Source: Gammaproteobacteria bacterium (lineage in GTDB: Bacteria > Pseudomonadota > Gammaproteobacteria > Pseudomonadales > Azotimanducaceae_A). From it: a stretch of 64,000 bases of DNA. Shown one piece after another: positions 35,044 through 44,798 of the stretch. The first letter of the stretch is position 1; every line of letters starts with the position of its first letter. The notes beneath the pieces were generated by a model. The model was not told the origin of the DNA. It saw only the letters and a program-made list of their open reading frames with translations, and searched no databases. The stretch lies in assembly GCA_012960755.1 (NCBI GenBank), contig DUAT01000039.1, forward strand, positions 2,864 through 66,863, read 5' to 3'. The translations under genes were made by a program, and so were the position numbers.

Positions 35044-36687
35044 ATGAAACTACTCATCGTTGTCGTCGCTATGATTATCCTGTTGTCAGGACCATCTCTT
35101 TCAGGGCCACTATATGCTGCAGATCATGATGCTGCAGACCATAGTGCCGCAGACCAGGATGCCGCAGACAGCGGGCGGGTCGGAACCATCAGCTTCCCGA
35201 CCTCGGCTTCCGGGGAAGCCCAGGTGCGCTTTTTACGCGGTGTCAGTATTTTGCATAGCTTCGGATGGAAACAGGCCAAACAGGAATTCCAGGCCGCGCA
35301 AAAACTGGACCCGGATTTTGCACTGGCCTACTGGGGTGAATCTCTATGCTACAACCACCCGCTCATCAAGGAATCCGACCTTGAGTCTCCACGAGCGGTT
35401 CTGAAAAAACTGGGCGATACCCAGCAGGAAAGGTTGGCGAAAGCGCCCACAGATCGTGAAAAGGGGTTTGTACTCGCGGTTGATGCCCTGTTCTTCGGCG
35501 AGGGCGACAGCATGGCTCGGCGTACCGCTTATATGAGCGTGATGCGCGGGCTGCATGAAGAATACCCCGAAGATGACGAAGTGGCTGCATTCTATGCTCT
35601 GTCGCTATTGATGTCTGCGGGTCCCGCTGGTGGCTCAGGGCACCGCAGCAACGTCCTCGCAGGCGCAATCGCAACCCAATTGATGCAACGCAACCCGGAT
35701 CATCCAGGTGCCGCACATTACACAATTCATGCATTCGATGATCCCGTTCATGCACCACTCGCTTTGGGCGCAGCTTATGTTTTTGCTGATATTGCCGAGG
35801 CAGTTTCCCACGCCCGGCATATGCCAACCCACATTTTTATACAACACGGCATGTGGGACCTCGTTTCATCCCACAACCAGTCAGCCTACGAAGCTGCGAC
35901 CGACCTGTATGAGCCGGGCGACCGTGTAAACGACATGGTGCACGCCCTCAACTGGGGTCAGTATGGCGATTTGCAACGTGGTGACTACCAGCGCGCTCAA
36001 CTCTGGATCGACCGGATGGAGCAGATATCCACCATGGTGAAAGACCAGCCTCGCGCTGCAGGTACCCTGAACGTGGTCAAAGCCCGTCTGACAATAGAAA
36101 CTCAAGACTGGAAATTACAGCGGCTCGATGGCAGTTCTTCCGGACCGATACTACTGGCAACAGGTATCAGCGCCGTTAAACTGGGTGATCTGGAACTGGC
36201 GTCAGAAGCCGCAGAGTTGCTAGACCAGGCTGTCAAAAAAGCGGCAGCAGACAATGACCGTTCGTACTACGCCCGCAACAGTAAACCCTTACAGATCATG
36301 TACAACGAAGTTCAGGGGTTAATAGAGATAGCCCGAGGTCATACTGAGAAAGGGCTGAATCTGTTAAAAGAGGGCGTCGCTATCGCCGAATCCATGCGGC
36401 CACCGAACGGCGCACCCAACCCAATAAAACCTCCACACGAGCTTTACGCAGAGGCATTGCTCGAAGCAGACATGCCAGCTGAGGCACTCGTCCTGTTCGA
36501 CGCATCGCTGCTGCGAACTCCGAACCGACCCGCATCGCTTCTGGGCGCAGCGCGAACCTATGTTGCATTGGGTAACCCCGACGCCGCCCGGCTCAAGTAC
36601 AGTAAACTGGCAGAAATCTGGCACCCGCGCGAAGTACCCGCGTTAGAGGAAGCCAACCGTTATCTGGCCTCGGTGAGCGGAGAATAA
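35044..36687 (+). CDS. Exported tetratricopeptide-repeat protein
   Basis: The 547-residue protein has a signal peptide (MKLLIVVVAMIILLSG), a low-complexity Asp/Ala/His repeat, then TPR-like helical pairs such as FGWKQAKQEFQAAQKLDPDF and NPDAARLKYSKLA near the C-terminus. A conserved-looking centre holds several histidines (HYTIHAFDDPVHAPL, HARHMPTHIFIQHGMWD), which could bind metal. Function is unknown. It converges with the cytochrome c gene. Confidence 0.78.
   Translation: MKLLIVVVAMIILLSGPSLSGPLYAADHDAADHSAADQDAADSGRVGTISFPTSASGEAQVRFLRGVSILHSFGWKQAKQEFQAAQKLDPDFALAYWGESLCYNHPLIKESDLESPRAVLKKLGDTQQERLAKAPTDREKGFVLAVDALFFGEGDSMARRTAYMSVMRGLHEEYPEDDEVAAFYALSLLMSAGPAGGSGHRSNVLAGAIATQLMQRNPDHPGAAHYTIHAFDDPVHAPLALGAAYVFADIAEAVSHARHMPTHIFIQHGMWDLVSSHNQSAYEAATDLYEPGDRVNDMVHALNWGQYGDLQRGDYQRAQLWIDRMEQISTMVKDQPRAAGTLNVVKARLTIETQDWKLQRLDGSSSGPILLATGISAVKLGDLELASEAAELLDQAVKKAAADNDRSYYARNSKPLQIMYNEVQGLIEIARGHTEKGLNLLKEGVAIAESMRPPNGAPNPIKPPHELYAEALLEADMPAEALVLFDASLLRTPNRPASLLGAARTYVALGNPDAARLKYSKLAEIWHPREVPALEEANRYLASVSGE
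35116..35175 (+). repeat. Imperfect 15-bp tandem repeat in the TPR gene
   Basis: Three full units of about 15 bases (GCTGCAGATCATGAT, GCTGCAGACCATAGT, GCCGCAGACCAGGAT) and a partial fourth lie head to tail just after the signal-peptide codons. They encode AADHD-AADHS-AADQD-AADS. The repeat keeps the reading frame, so its copy number could vary without breaking the gene. Confidence 0.85.
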
Positions 36688-36713
36688 AAGCCGATCTCTC
36701 AGTTACCGCCGCT

Positions 36714-37271
36714 CTAGTGAACAAGCTCGACGAAGCCGGATCGATTGGGCATGCTTACTGTGTGCAGGTTTTTCTCGTTCAGGACAGCCTCATCATCCAG
36801 GATTCCGTTGAGCATTAATACGTAGGCTGTTACGGCATAAGTATCATCAGCAGAGAGAGATTTCTGTTCGTTGTAGGGCATTGCCCTGGCGATATAGTCA
36901 AACAGGGTAGTCGCATATGGCCAGAAGCTGCCCACCGTTTTGACCGGCCGATTGGTCGCCAGGCTGCCGATCCCTCCCACGAGTTGATTACCCGGCTGCA
37001 GGCCATCAATACCATGACAGGCAGCACATCGAGACTCATACACGGTCTTCCCTGCCCCTGCTGTGCCACTACCTTGCGGTAAACCGGAACCATCGGCCGA
37101 GATCGTTCCTGCTGTGACCGCTACAGGTTTCCCCATTGCCGGTTTAATATCGTGACCCGGTAGATTTGCTGCCTCTGCATTGGCAAGCTCTGATTTAGCA
37201 ACAGATGTGCAGGTTAGCCCGCCTGCCAGGAACAGCGTCAGGACCAGGACATTTCGTTTAAGCAAAGACAT
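36714..37271 (-). CDS. Monohaem c-type cytochrome, partner of sulfite dehydrogenase
   Basis: The 185-residue exported protein has a signal peptide (MSLLKRNVLVLTLFLAGG) and one haem site CAACHG in the middle, with a likely Met ligand in ARAMPYNEQ. It probably takes electrons from the SoxC-type enzyme encoded immediately upstream; its ATG lies 14 bases inside the soxC reading frame, so translation is likely coupled. Classical SoxD is larger and dihaem, so this is closer in size to SorB-like partners. Confidence 0.82.
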   Translation of the reverse strand: MSLLKRNVLVLTLFLAGGLTCTSVAKSELANAEAANLPGHDIKPAMGKPVAVTAGTISADGSGLPQGSGTAGAGKTVYESRCAACHGIDGLQPGNQLVGGIGSLATNRPVKTVGSFWPYATTLFDYIARAMPYNEQKSLSADDTYAVTAYVLMLNGILDDEAVLNEKNLHTVSMPNRSGFVELVH

Positions 37272-38490
37272 TTTTAACTACACCTTCTGCAGATACCTGC
37301 CAACTCTGTATGCCGTTGTAGTGATAAAAGCTACCCGAAGAGTAACGCGCCAGCGCAGAAGCGCGTGACGGCTGGACATTACCCCTGTCATCAATAGCCC
37401 TGCTTTGAAGGACCACATTCTGGCCGACCCAGCGCCAGGGGATCCTGAATCGAGTCAACGCAAGTGGCCTCGACGTGTTTTGAAGTGCGGCTTCAGCCCA
37501 GGTTCTGCCACCGTCGGCACTCACCTCGACCTTGCGGATAGCCCCTTCGCCCGACCAGGCGAGGCCAGATATTTCATAGACCCCCTTTCTTTGCAGGTTC
37601 ATCTTTCCAGAGGGTGATGTGATCAGGGACTTCACTTCCATTTTCAACGAAAACATCTCTGCGGTGCCGTCTTTCAAAAGGTCTGTGTATTTGCTGGTTT
37701 CATCCTTGGTGTATGCGGGTGTCTGTTGTACCTTAAGACGGTGCAGCCATTTCACAGAGATGTTGCCTTCTGAACCCGGTACAAAAAGACGCATGGGGTA
37801 ACCCTGGGCAGGCCGCAACGGCTCACCATTCTGGTACAGGGCAACCAGGACATTATCCAGCGCCATATCAATGGGAACACTGCGGGACATGCCGGAAGCA
37901 TCCGCGCCCTCGGCAATGATCCAGCGCGCTTTTTTGTTAACACCTGCCTCGTCCAACAGGTAATGCAAGGGGACGCCGGTCCATTCTGCACAAGACAATA
38001 ATCCGTTTAACGATCCCGCAGTCTGGTCTGATGCTGTCGGTAAGGCATTGCGGAAACTGTTACCAGAACATTCCAGGAAGTAGATATGACTTTCCTTGGG
38101 GTAGGCCATCAGGTCTTCATAGCTGAACTGTAAATTTTGCTCAACCTCGCCAAAGATTGTCAGCCTGTGTTTGTCCGGATCTATATCCGGTATACCACTA
38201 TGATGTCGCTCGAAGTGCAGGCTATTGGGTGTGATCGAACCATTTAAGTCCTGCAGCGGTGTTGAAGAAGATCCGGCTTCGGCCCCGAATGGATGTCCGC
38301 CCAGCTGTTCCCGTTGTAAATTGGCGAATCTGGACGGCGAGCCATAGCCATTTTGTGCCTCGCCGGAATGAGTCATCCAGTCTTCGGTGGCTTTGGCTGG
38401 CAACAGAAACCCACCTGCCACCCCGGCAGCCGTTGCTTTGAGCAGACCCCGGCGATGCAGAAGTCCGCCTCCCGCTATTTGATCAGGCAT
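37258..38490 (-). CDS. soxC: SoxC-type molybdenum sulfite dehydrogenase
   Basis: This 410-residue periplasmic enzyme belongs to the sulfite oxidase/SoxC family. It has a twin-arginine signal HRRGLLKATAAGVAGG, TPLQDLNGSITPNSLHFERH, the molybdenum-ligand Cys in FLECSGNSFRN, and a C-terminal dimerisation domain starting near SLITSPSG (IRKVEVSADGGRTW). It oxidises sulfite or a bound sulfane intermediate and passes electrons to the adjoining cytochrome. The ATG at 38490 is better spaced from AAGGAG than the GTG just before it. No other sox genes are visible in the window. Confidence 0.85.
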   Translation of the reverse strand: MPDQIAGGGLLHRRGLLKATAAGVAGGFLLPAKATEDWMTHSGEAQNGYGSPSRFANLQREQLGGHPFGAEAGSSSTPLQDLNGSITPNSLHFERHHSGIPDIDPDKHRLTIFGEVEQNLQFSYEDLMAYPKESHIYFLECSGNSFRNALPTASDQTAGSLNGLLSCAEWTGVPLHYLLDEAGVNKKARWIIAEGADASGMSRSVPIDMALDNVLVALYQNGEPLRPAQGYPMRLFVPGSEGNISVKWLHRLKVQQTPAYTKDETSKYTDLLKDGTAEMFSLKMEVKSLITSPSGKMNLQRKGVYEISGLAWSGEGAIRKVEVSADGGRTWAEAALQNTSRPLALTRFRIPWRWVGQNVVLQSRAIDDRGNVQPSRASALARYSSGSFYHYNGIQSWQVSAEGVVKNVFA

Positions 38491-38618
38491 CACGTCTCTC
38501 CTTCGGTTTCATGGACTCCAAGGTTTTATCCATCGGCTTTAACCCTCATTGCTCAGACAAATTTTTCTCGGCGTTGTTAGTTGCCAATAGAACTTAATGC
38601 ACCTCAAGGTTCGCCAAT

Positions 38619-39413
38619 TCAGGCCGTACCGGTCACTAAAAACTGAGGCAAGACAGCAAAATAAGTTTGCTGCTCTATGGCCTGGTCAACGTCCTGAAGG
38701 AATTCGACCAATTCCGCTTCCTCAATTTCACCGGAGAGTCTTGCATAGGAGGTCATGTTTTGTATCACAGGGCGTAAGCCGCCGACCGTATCTGCCGTGG
38801 CAAGTACCTGCACCTTGATGCCTTTAAACCCGGCGCTTTGGAAGATTCCGTAGAGCTTTCTACCGATCAGTGGAGTTCGAAATGCAATACCCGCAGCAGA
38901 CATGATGCGCTCGAACCGCTCTGCCAATGGCTCCAGCAAGACGGTTCCCCAGTCGCTGTCACTCACGTGGGCAAGCCCGCCTGGCTTCAATATGCGACGA
39001 AATTCTGCAATGGTCACTTCAGGGTCCGGGACGTACTCGAGTACATTTTTACACAGCACCCGCGTAACAGACTGGTCATCGACCGGGATTTTATCATCGA
39101 CCATGTGCCTGGCGTCGACCCGATCCGCAAACCCTTCCCGTTCCGCATATTCCTGAGTTCGTTGCAGAAATTGCCGGTTGATATCAAGAGCTATTACTTT
39201 GCCGCCGCTGCCCACCCGGCGGGCAAGTTCAATCGACAGCGCTCCCGGTCCGCAGCCATAGTCGACAACAGTCTGACCAGCGCCAACATCTGCGGGTTTG
39301 ATGAGTACCTCCTGGCCTTCACGCCATTGGAACATTGCCTCGTAACGTTTCATACGTTCCGGTTCAACCTCGGCCCAGTGATCCTGGTAGTAGGTTTCCA
39401 GGTTGTTTGACAT
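38619..39413 (-). CDS. Class I SAM-dependent methyltransferase
   Basis: The 264-residue cytosolic enzyme has the SAM-binding motif VVDYGCGPGALSIELARR, the acidic ALDIN after strand 2 and ILKPGGLAHVSD at strand 5, the usual order for UbiE-like small-molecule methyltransferases. The substrate is not identifiable. The ATG at 39413 follows GGAGGAGCAACA; a longer frame to 39488 would add 25 residues without family similarity. It is divergent from the DAHP synthase gene, with about 105 bases between the starts. Confidence 0.85.
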   Translation of the reverse strand: MSNNLETYYQDHWAEVEPERMKRYEAMFQWREGQEVLIKPADVGAGQTVVDYGCGPGALSIELARRVGSGGKVIALDINRQFLQRTQEYAEREGFADRVDARHMVDDKIPVDDQSVTRVLCKNVLEYVPDPEVTIAEFRRILKPGGLAHVSDSDWGTVLLEPLAERFERIMSAAGIAFRTPLIGRKLYGIFQSAGFKGIKVQVLATADTVGGLRPVIQNMTSYARLSGEIEEAELVEFLQDVDQAIEQQTYFAVLPQFLVTGTA

Positions 39414-39518
39414 TGTTGCTCCTCCATCGGTGCTGAACGAAGTTACGCGGCACTCAAGGTTGCTTGATGTTGGGTCTGAGCTTACCATGCGAGCGCAATC
39501 ACCGTTGAATAGTAAACC

Positions 39519-40562
39519 ATGTCGAATTCAGTTGAAGATCTACACATTAAACGTGTCCGGCCTCTGATTACCCCTGCGGTACTGGCCGAACAAGTCCCTG
39601 CAACGCAACAGAATTTCGATCTTGTAGCTCATTCACGCCAGACGATAGAGCAGATTCTTGACGGGCGGGACAAGCGGCAGATAGTGATCGTCGGCCCCTG
39701 CTCGATCCATGATCCTGATGCTGCCATAGAGTATGCATCAAGGCTCAAGCAACAGACCGCGCAACTCAGCAACCTGCTGATCGTGATGCGAGTGTATTTT
39801 GAAAAGCCCAGGACGACGGTGGGCTGGAAGGGGTTGATCAACGATCCGGATATCGACAGTAGCTTTAACATCAACAAGGGTCTGTTTCAGGCCAGAAAGT
39901 TACTCGTGGAAATATCCGATATCGGTTTACCCAGTGGGACCGAGTTTCTCGATACCACGTTCGGGCAATATTATGCGGACCTCATCAGTTGGGGCGCCAT
40001 TGGTGCAAGAACCTCAGAGAGCCAGATCCATCGGGAACTCGCATCGGGGCTATCCATGCCCGTTGGCATCAAGAACAGAACAGATGGTGATTTGCAGGTC
40101 GCCGTCGATGGTATTCGAACCGCGCGACATCGTCATCTGTTTCCTACCCTGACCAAGGAAGGAGCACCCGCTATCTATGAAACCGCTGGCAACCAGTACA
40201 GCCATCTTATCCTCCGGGGCGGAGACAGAACCGGCCCGAACTACGACCCGCAAAGTATCAGCACAGCAGAACAATTGCTGGGTAAATTCGCCCTGCCCCT
40301 CAACCTGATTGTTGATTGCAGCCACGGCAACAGCCTGAAAGATCCAGAGAACCAGAAAAAGGTAATGGCTTCGATCTGCGATTCGGTGAAAGAAGGCGTC
40401 AGGTCCATAAAAGGCGTCATGCTGGAGAGTTTCCTGAAGTCCGGCAGGCAAGACTATGACCCCGATCATCTTGAATATGGCCAAAGTATCACCGATGCCT
40501 GCCTGTCGCTGGATGAGACAATTCCATTGCTTGAGGAGTTTGATGCGGCGGTTTCGACATAG
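39519..40562 (+). CDS. Class I DAHP synthase (AroF/G/H type)
   Basis: The 347-residue enzyme condenses phosphoenolpyruvate and erythrose 4-phosphate into 3-deoxy-D-arabino-heptulosonate 7-phosphate, the first step of the shikimate pathway. Hallmarks are IVGPCSIHDPDAAIEYA with the metal-ligand Cys, RVYFEKPRTTVGWKGLINDP, GARTSESQIHRELASG and IVDCSHGNSLKDP with the ligand His. It is full length. Which feedback type (Phe, Tyr or Trp) it is cannot be read safely, so no letter is assigned. Confidence 0.93.
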   Translation: MSNSVEDLHIKRVRPLITPAVLAEQVPATQQNFDLVAHSRQTIEQILDGRDKRQIVIVGPCSIHDPDAAIEYASRLKQQTAQLSNLLIVMRVYFEKPRTTVGWKGLINDPDIDSSFNINKGLFQARKLLVEISDIGLPSGTEFLDTTFGQYYADLISWGAIGARTSESQIHRELASGLSMPVGIKNRTDGDLQVAVDGIRTARHRHLFPTLTKEGAPAIYETAGNQYSHLILRGGDRTGPNYDPQSISTAEQLLGKFALPLNLIVDCSHGNSLKDPENQKKVMASICDSVKEGVRSIKGVMLESFLKSGRQDYDPDHLEYGQSITDACLSLDETIPLLEEFDAAVST

Positions 40563-40667
40563 TGAACAGACGCCTGGCTAACTGGCAACAATCAACCGGC
40601 TTGTGGTTGTGTCCAGAAATTGCTCGCCTTACACTGGCAGTAAGAATAAAGACTTTCAGGTAATCTT

Positions 40668-41735
40668 TTGCGCGGCTATATCCTCGTATTCTTAATTTTG
40701 GCCTTAATCTTCGGTGCAATCGGAACGTACCTGCAGGCACGCTTCTCGGCACTGGCCAACACTGATTTCAGCCCACCTCCAGTTGTTGTTGCTGCGGCGA
40801 TTTCGCAGCGTGAACAGTGGGACACTTATTTGAACGCGGTTGGGACGATTAACGCGGTTCGCGGAATCGATCTGACATCTGAAGAAAGTGGCGAGATTAC
40901 TTCGATAAACTTCAAGTCCGGTGAGGGTGTCGAGGCCGGGCATTTGATGCTGGTACTGAACGATGAAGTCGAAAAGGCATCAAGGCAGAGCCAACGGGCC
41001 AGTCTCGACTTGGCAAAGCTCCTTTTCATACGAGACCAACAACTCATCGAACAAAAATCCATTCCCCAGACACAGTTCGACACATCCAGGGCAGATTTGG
41101 AGCGGGCCGTTGCGCAACTGGCAGAAACTGAGGCCCGGCTGAAAAACAAGCGAATTCACGCGCCGTTTTCCGGTACTGTGGGTATCGCACAGGTAGATGT
41201 GGGGGACTATATTTCCCCCGGCACGGTGATAACCACATTGCAGGACCTGGCGGAACTGGAAATTGACTTTTCTCTCCCGGCATCTGTATCTCCGCTCCTC
41301 ACCCCCGGGCTTGATATCACATTGCAAGTCAGGGCATTCCCTGACCGGGAATTTAAAGCCAGATTACAGGCAATTGATTCCAGGGTGGACCCGGGTACCC
41401 GAAATATTCTGGTTCGTGCTCAAATTCTTGAAGGTGACGGTTTGTTGCCGGGTATGTTTGCCCAGTTGCGTATTGCAGTTAACAAAACACAAACCGTGGT
41501 CACCGTGCCTGAAACGGCGATTACCTATGCATTGCAAGGCAGCACCGTTTACGTAATCAAGGAGAAATCCGGCGAGCTGATTTCTGAATCTTTACCGGTT
41601 ATAACCGGCGAGGTTCGTGACGGCAGAGCATCTATTCTGAGTGGCCTGCCCCCCGACACCCAGGTTGTTACCGCAGGACAAAACAAACTGTATCGGGGCG
41701 TCAGGGTCGAAGTCGACGGGGCGGTGAATCTATAG
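40668..41735 (+). CDS. RND efflux periplasmic adaptor (MFP) subunit
   Basis: The 355-residue adaptor has an N-terminal anchor (about residues 4-22), a split lipoyl domain (GIDLTSEESGEITSINFKSG and IHAPFSGTVGIAQVDVGDYI), a coiled-coil hairpin between them (about 100-155), and beta-barrel and membrane-proximal domains. It links the inner-membrane RND pump to an outer-membrane channel, which is not encoded here. A TTG start at 40668 is preceded by AGGTAATCT. The pump gene follows with no gap. Confidence 0.88.
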   Translation: MRGYILVFLILALIFGAIGTYLQARFSALANTDFSPPPVVVAAAISQREQWDTYLNAVGTINAVRGIDLTSEESGEITSINFKSGEGVEAGHLMLVLNDEVEKASRQSQRASLDLAKLLFIRDQQLIEQKSIPQTQFDTSRADLERAVAQLAETEARLKNKRIHAPFSGTVGIAQVDVGDYISPGTVITTLQDLAELEIDFSLPASVSPLLTPGLDITLQVRAFPDREFKARLQAIDSRVDPGTRNILVRAQILEGDGLLPGMFAQLRIAVNKTQTVVTVPETAITYALQGSTVYVIKEKSGELISESLPVITGEVRDGRASILSGLPPDTQVVTAGQNKLYRGVRVEVDGAVNL

Positions 41736-44700
41736 ATGAAATTCACCGACCTGTTCATCAACCGTCCCGTCATCGCTCTTGTCGTTAGCGCCTTTCTGCT
41801 GATCCTGGGAATTCAATCAGTGACGAAACTGCCGATTCGAGAATTCCCGGCACTGGAGAAAGGCCAGATCAGGGTAAATACGTTCTACCCCGGCGCAAGC
41901 GCACGGACAGTGCAGGGTTTCGTCACCAACCCACTGCAACGCAGGGTGGCCAATGCACGCGGCGTGGAATATCTGACATCGCGGAGTAACCCTGGCCAGT
42001 CCCAGATCATTGTCCATGTCCGATTGGGTGAAAATACCAGCGAAGTGCTTTCCGAGGTGATAGCCAAAGTTAACGAAGCGCGTAGTGAACTACCCAGGGA
42101 TATTGAAGACCCTGTAGTGAACACCTCTGACGGTGGCGATGCACTCATGTACCTGGCCTTTCTGAGTGAAAAGCTCAGCGAAGCCCAGGTAACGGACTAT
42201 TTATTGCGCGCCGTGCAACCGGAACTCGCCACGTTAGAGGGGGTAGGCACTGCCAATATCCTCGGTTCCAAACAGTTTGCCATGCGTATCTGGCTGGACC
42301 CGGATAAAATGGCCGCGCTCGAGGTCACCGCGGAAGATGTCAGCCGGGGAATACGCGCTGAAAACTATATTTCTACGGCTGGCACCACAAAAGGTAATCT
42401 GGTCAGGGCGACCGTCGATGCCAGGACTCACATACAGACCGAGGCAGAATTTGCCAACATGGTCATCCGTCAAGACGGTGACCTCAGGGTACAACTCGGG
42501 GACATTGCTGATATTGAACTGGCAGCCCAGAGCACCGAATCGGCGCAATTCTCGAGTGGCCAAAGGACCGTTTTTCTGTCAATCGAAACGGCGCCGGGGG
42601 CCAATCCTCTGGAAGTCGCAACCCGGGTGCGAGATGCACTGCCACGACTGACGAAACAGATGCCTGCCGATCTTACTATTTTTCTCGACTTCGATGGTTC
42701 GATCTATATTCAGGAGGCCTTAAAGGAGGTCGTTACTACCCTTCTGGAAGCAGCGCTTATTGTCGTGCTGGTTATCTACCTGTTTCTTGGATCAGTCAGG
42801 GTTGTGCTTATCCCCCTGGTGGCCATCCCGCTGTCGTTGGTGGGTGTGCTTTTCATGATCAGCATCATGGGCTTTTCCCTTAACCTGTTGACATTGCTGG
42901 CTATGGTTATTGCCATCGGTCTGGTTGTGGATGACGCCATTGTTGTGGTGGAAAATGTCCATCGGCATATCGAAAATGGCAAAACACCGTTCGATGCTGC
43001 AATCATTGGCGCAAGACAGGTCGCCCTGCCGGTAATTGCCATGACGTTAACCCTCGCTGCCGTCTATGCTCCGATCGGGTTTCTGGGGGGCCTGACCGGC
43101 AAACTGTTCAGCGAGTTTGCCCTGACCCTGGCGGGGGCTGTTTTTGTGTCAGGTGTTGTCGCGCTGACCTTAAGCCCGGTGATGTGCGCCACAGTCCTGC
43201 AGGATCATGATCACCAGGGAAAGCTGGCCGACTGGCTCGACCAGACATTTTTTCGCCTGAAAAACGGCTATCAACATCTGCTGATGCATTGCCTCAACAA
43301 TCGCGGCGCAGTGCTCTTGTTTGCAGGCGCAATAATTATCAGCCTGCCGGTTTTTTTTCAGCTTGCACAAAAAGAACTGGCGCCTGAAGAAGATTCCGCA
43401 AGTATGTTTGTTATGGCCAGTGCGCCAAGCTACGCCAACGTTGACTATGTTAATCGCTTTCTGGATGAGATCGTCGCAATCTGGAAAACAGTACCCGAGA
43501 TTGCCAGCTCCTGGCAGGTGAGCTCACCTAATTCTGTCTTCGGTGGATTGGCGTTGACACCCTGGGGTGATCGAGAGCGGACCCAGGCTGAGGTTCAGCG
43601 CGAGTTACAAGCGAAATTCTCCCGTGTTAGCGGGTTGGAGATTTTTACCTTTGGGTCGCCCCCTTTACCGGGCACTGAAGCGGGTTTACCGGTCAATTTC
43701 GTGATCGCCACGACGGCGGAATATGTTGAGCTGGACAGGGTGGCGCAGGAACTGCTGGCCGCAGCGCGGCAAAGTGGCTTGTTTATCTTTGTTAATCGCA
43801 GCCTGCAGTTTACCCGACCTGAAATCACGGTAGGCATCGACAGGGACAAGGCTGCCCGCCTGGGCATATCCATGCGGGCGATTGGCGACACCCTCGCAAT
43901 CATGCTGGGCGAAGCCGACATCAACCGGTTTACCATGGACGGGCGCAGCTACAAAGTCATACCCCAGGCCTCCCGCGATTTTCGGCTCACCAAAGAATGG
44001 TTACAACGATACTATTTGCGAACCAGCAGCGGCGATCTGGTCCCATTGTCCACGGTCATTGAGCTGGGACAGCGGGTCGAACCCAACAGCCTGACCCAGT
44101 ACCAGCAACTCAATAGTACGACGATTCAGGGCATGATGATGCCGCCCAATACGCTCGGTACCGGGCTTGAGTTTCTCGAGGCGAAAATGAAAGAGATAGC
44201 ACCGACAGATTTTCGAGCGGGTTACGAGGGCGAATCACGCCGGTTCCTGCAGGAGACCCAGAGTTTTGCCCCATTATTCGGCATTTCCCTGTTACTGATA
44301 TTCCTGGTCCTGGCCGTTCAGTTCAACAGCTTCCGCGATCCTTTTGTGGTACTGATCACTGTACCCATGTCGATATTCGGCGCGATAGTGCCCCTGGCGA
44401 TGGGTATTGCAACCCTGAATATATATACCCAGATCGGTCTGCTGACACTAATTGGACTCATCAGTAAACACGGCATTCTGATTGTCGACTTTGCTAATCA
44501 GCAGGTGAAAGCAGGTAAAACCAGATCAGAGGCTGTACTGGAAGCGGCAGCACTTCGCCTTAGACCCATTTTGATGACAACCTTCGCCACGGTCCTGGGG
44601 GTCTTGCCGCTACTGACGGCTTTCGGCGCCGGGGCAAACAGCCGGTTCAGCATCGGCCTGATGATCGCGTCGGGTATGGTCGTGGGAACCGTTTTTACAC

Positions 44701-44798
44701 TGTTCGTAGTGCCGGTTTTTTATCTTCCTTTTGGCTCTGACAAACCTAGTAGCTACCTGGCCCGACCCTCCCGCCAGGCTTCAATCAATTCATCGTAA
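41736..44798 (+). CDS. RND efflux pump, HAE1/AcrB family
   Basis: The 1020-residue inner-membrane proton antiporter has the standard two halves: TM1 at residues 9-27 (RPVIALVVSAFLLILG), a porter domain, TM2-6 with the proton-relay Asp pair in GLVVDDAIVVVENVHRH, a second porter domain from about 540, and the final helices with GLISKHGILIVDFANQ and RLRPILMTTFATVLG. It should export drugs or other amphiphiles with the adaptor upstream. Its last 46 bases overlap, on the opposite strand, the 3' end of the glpV-like gene. Confidence 0.92.
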   Translation: MKFTDLFINRPVIALVVSAFLLILGIQSVTKLPIREFPALEKGQIRVNTFYPGASARTVQGFVTNPLQRRVANARGVEYLTSRSNPGQSQIIVHVRLGENTSEVLSEVIAKVNEARSELPRDIEDPVVNTSDGGDALMYLAFLSEKLSEAQVTDYLLRAVQPELATLEGVGTANILGSKQFAMRIWLDPDKMAALEVTAEDVSRGIRAENYISTAGTTKGNLVRATVDARTHIQTEAEFANMVIRQDGDLRVQLGDIADIELAAQSTESAQFSSGQRTVFLSIETAPGANPLEVATRVRDALPRLTKQMPADLTIFLDFDGSIYIQEALKEVVTTLLEAALIVVLVIYLFLGSVRVVLIPLVAIPLSLVGVLFMISIMGFSLNLLTLLAMVIAIGLVVDDAIVVVENVHRHIENGKTPFDAAIIGARQVALPVIAMTLTLAAVYAPIGFLGGLTGKLFSEFALTLAGAVFVSGVVALTLSPVMCATVLQDHDHQGKLADWLDQTFFRLKNGYQHLLMHCLNNRGAVLLFAGAIIISLPVFFQLAQKELAPEEDSASMFVMASAPSYANVDYVNRFLDEIVAIWKTVPEIASSWQVSSPNSVFGGLALTPWGDRERTQAEVQRELQAKFSRVSGLEIFTFGSPPLPGTEAGLPVNFVIATTAEYVELDRVAQELLAAARQSGLFIFVNRSLQFTRPEITVGIDRDKAARLGISMRAIGDTLAIMLGEADINRFTMDGRSYKVIPQASRDFRLTKEWLQRYYLRTSSGDLVPLSTVIELGQRVEPNSLTQYQQLNSTTIQGMMMPPNTLGTGLEFLEAKMKEIAPTDFRAGYEGESRRFLQETQSFAPLFGISLLLIFLVLAVQFNSFRDPFVVLITVPMSIFGAIVPLAMGIATLNIYTQIGLLTLIGLISKHGILIVDFANQQVKAGKTRSEAVLEAAALRLRPILMTTFATVLGVLPLLTAFGAGANSRFSIGLMIASGMVVGTVFTLFVVPVFYLPFGSDKPSSYLARPSRQASINSS

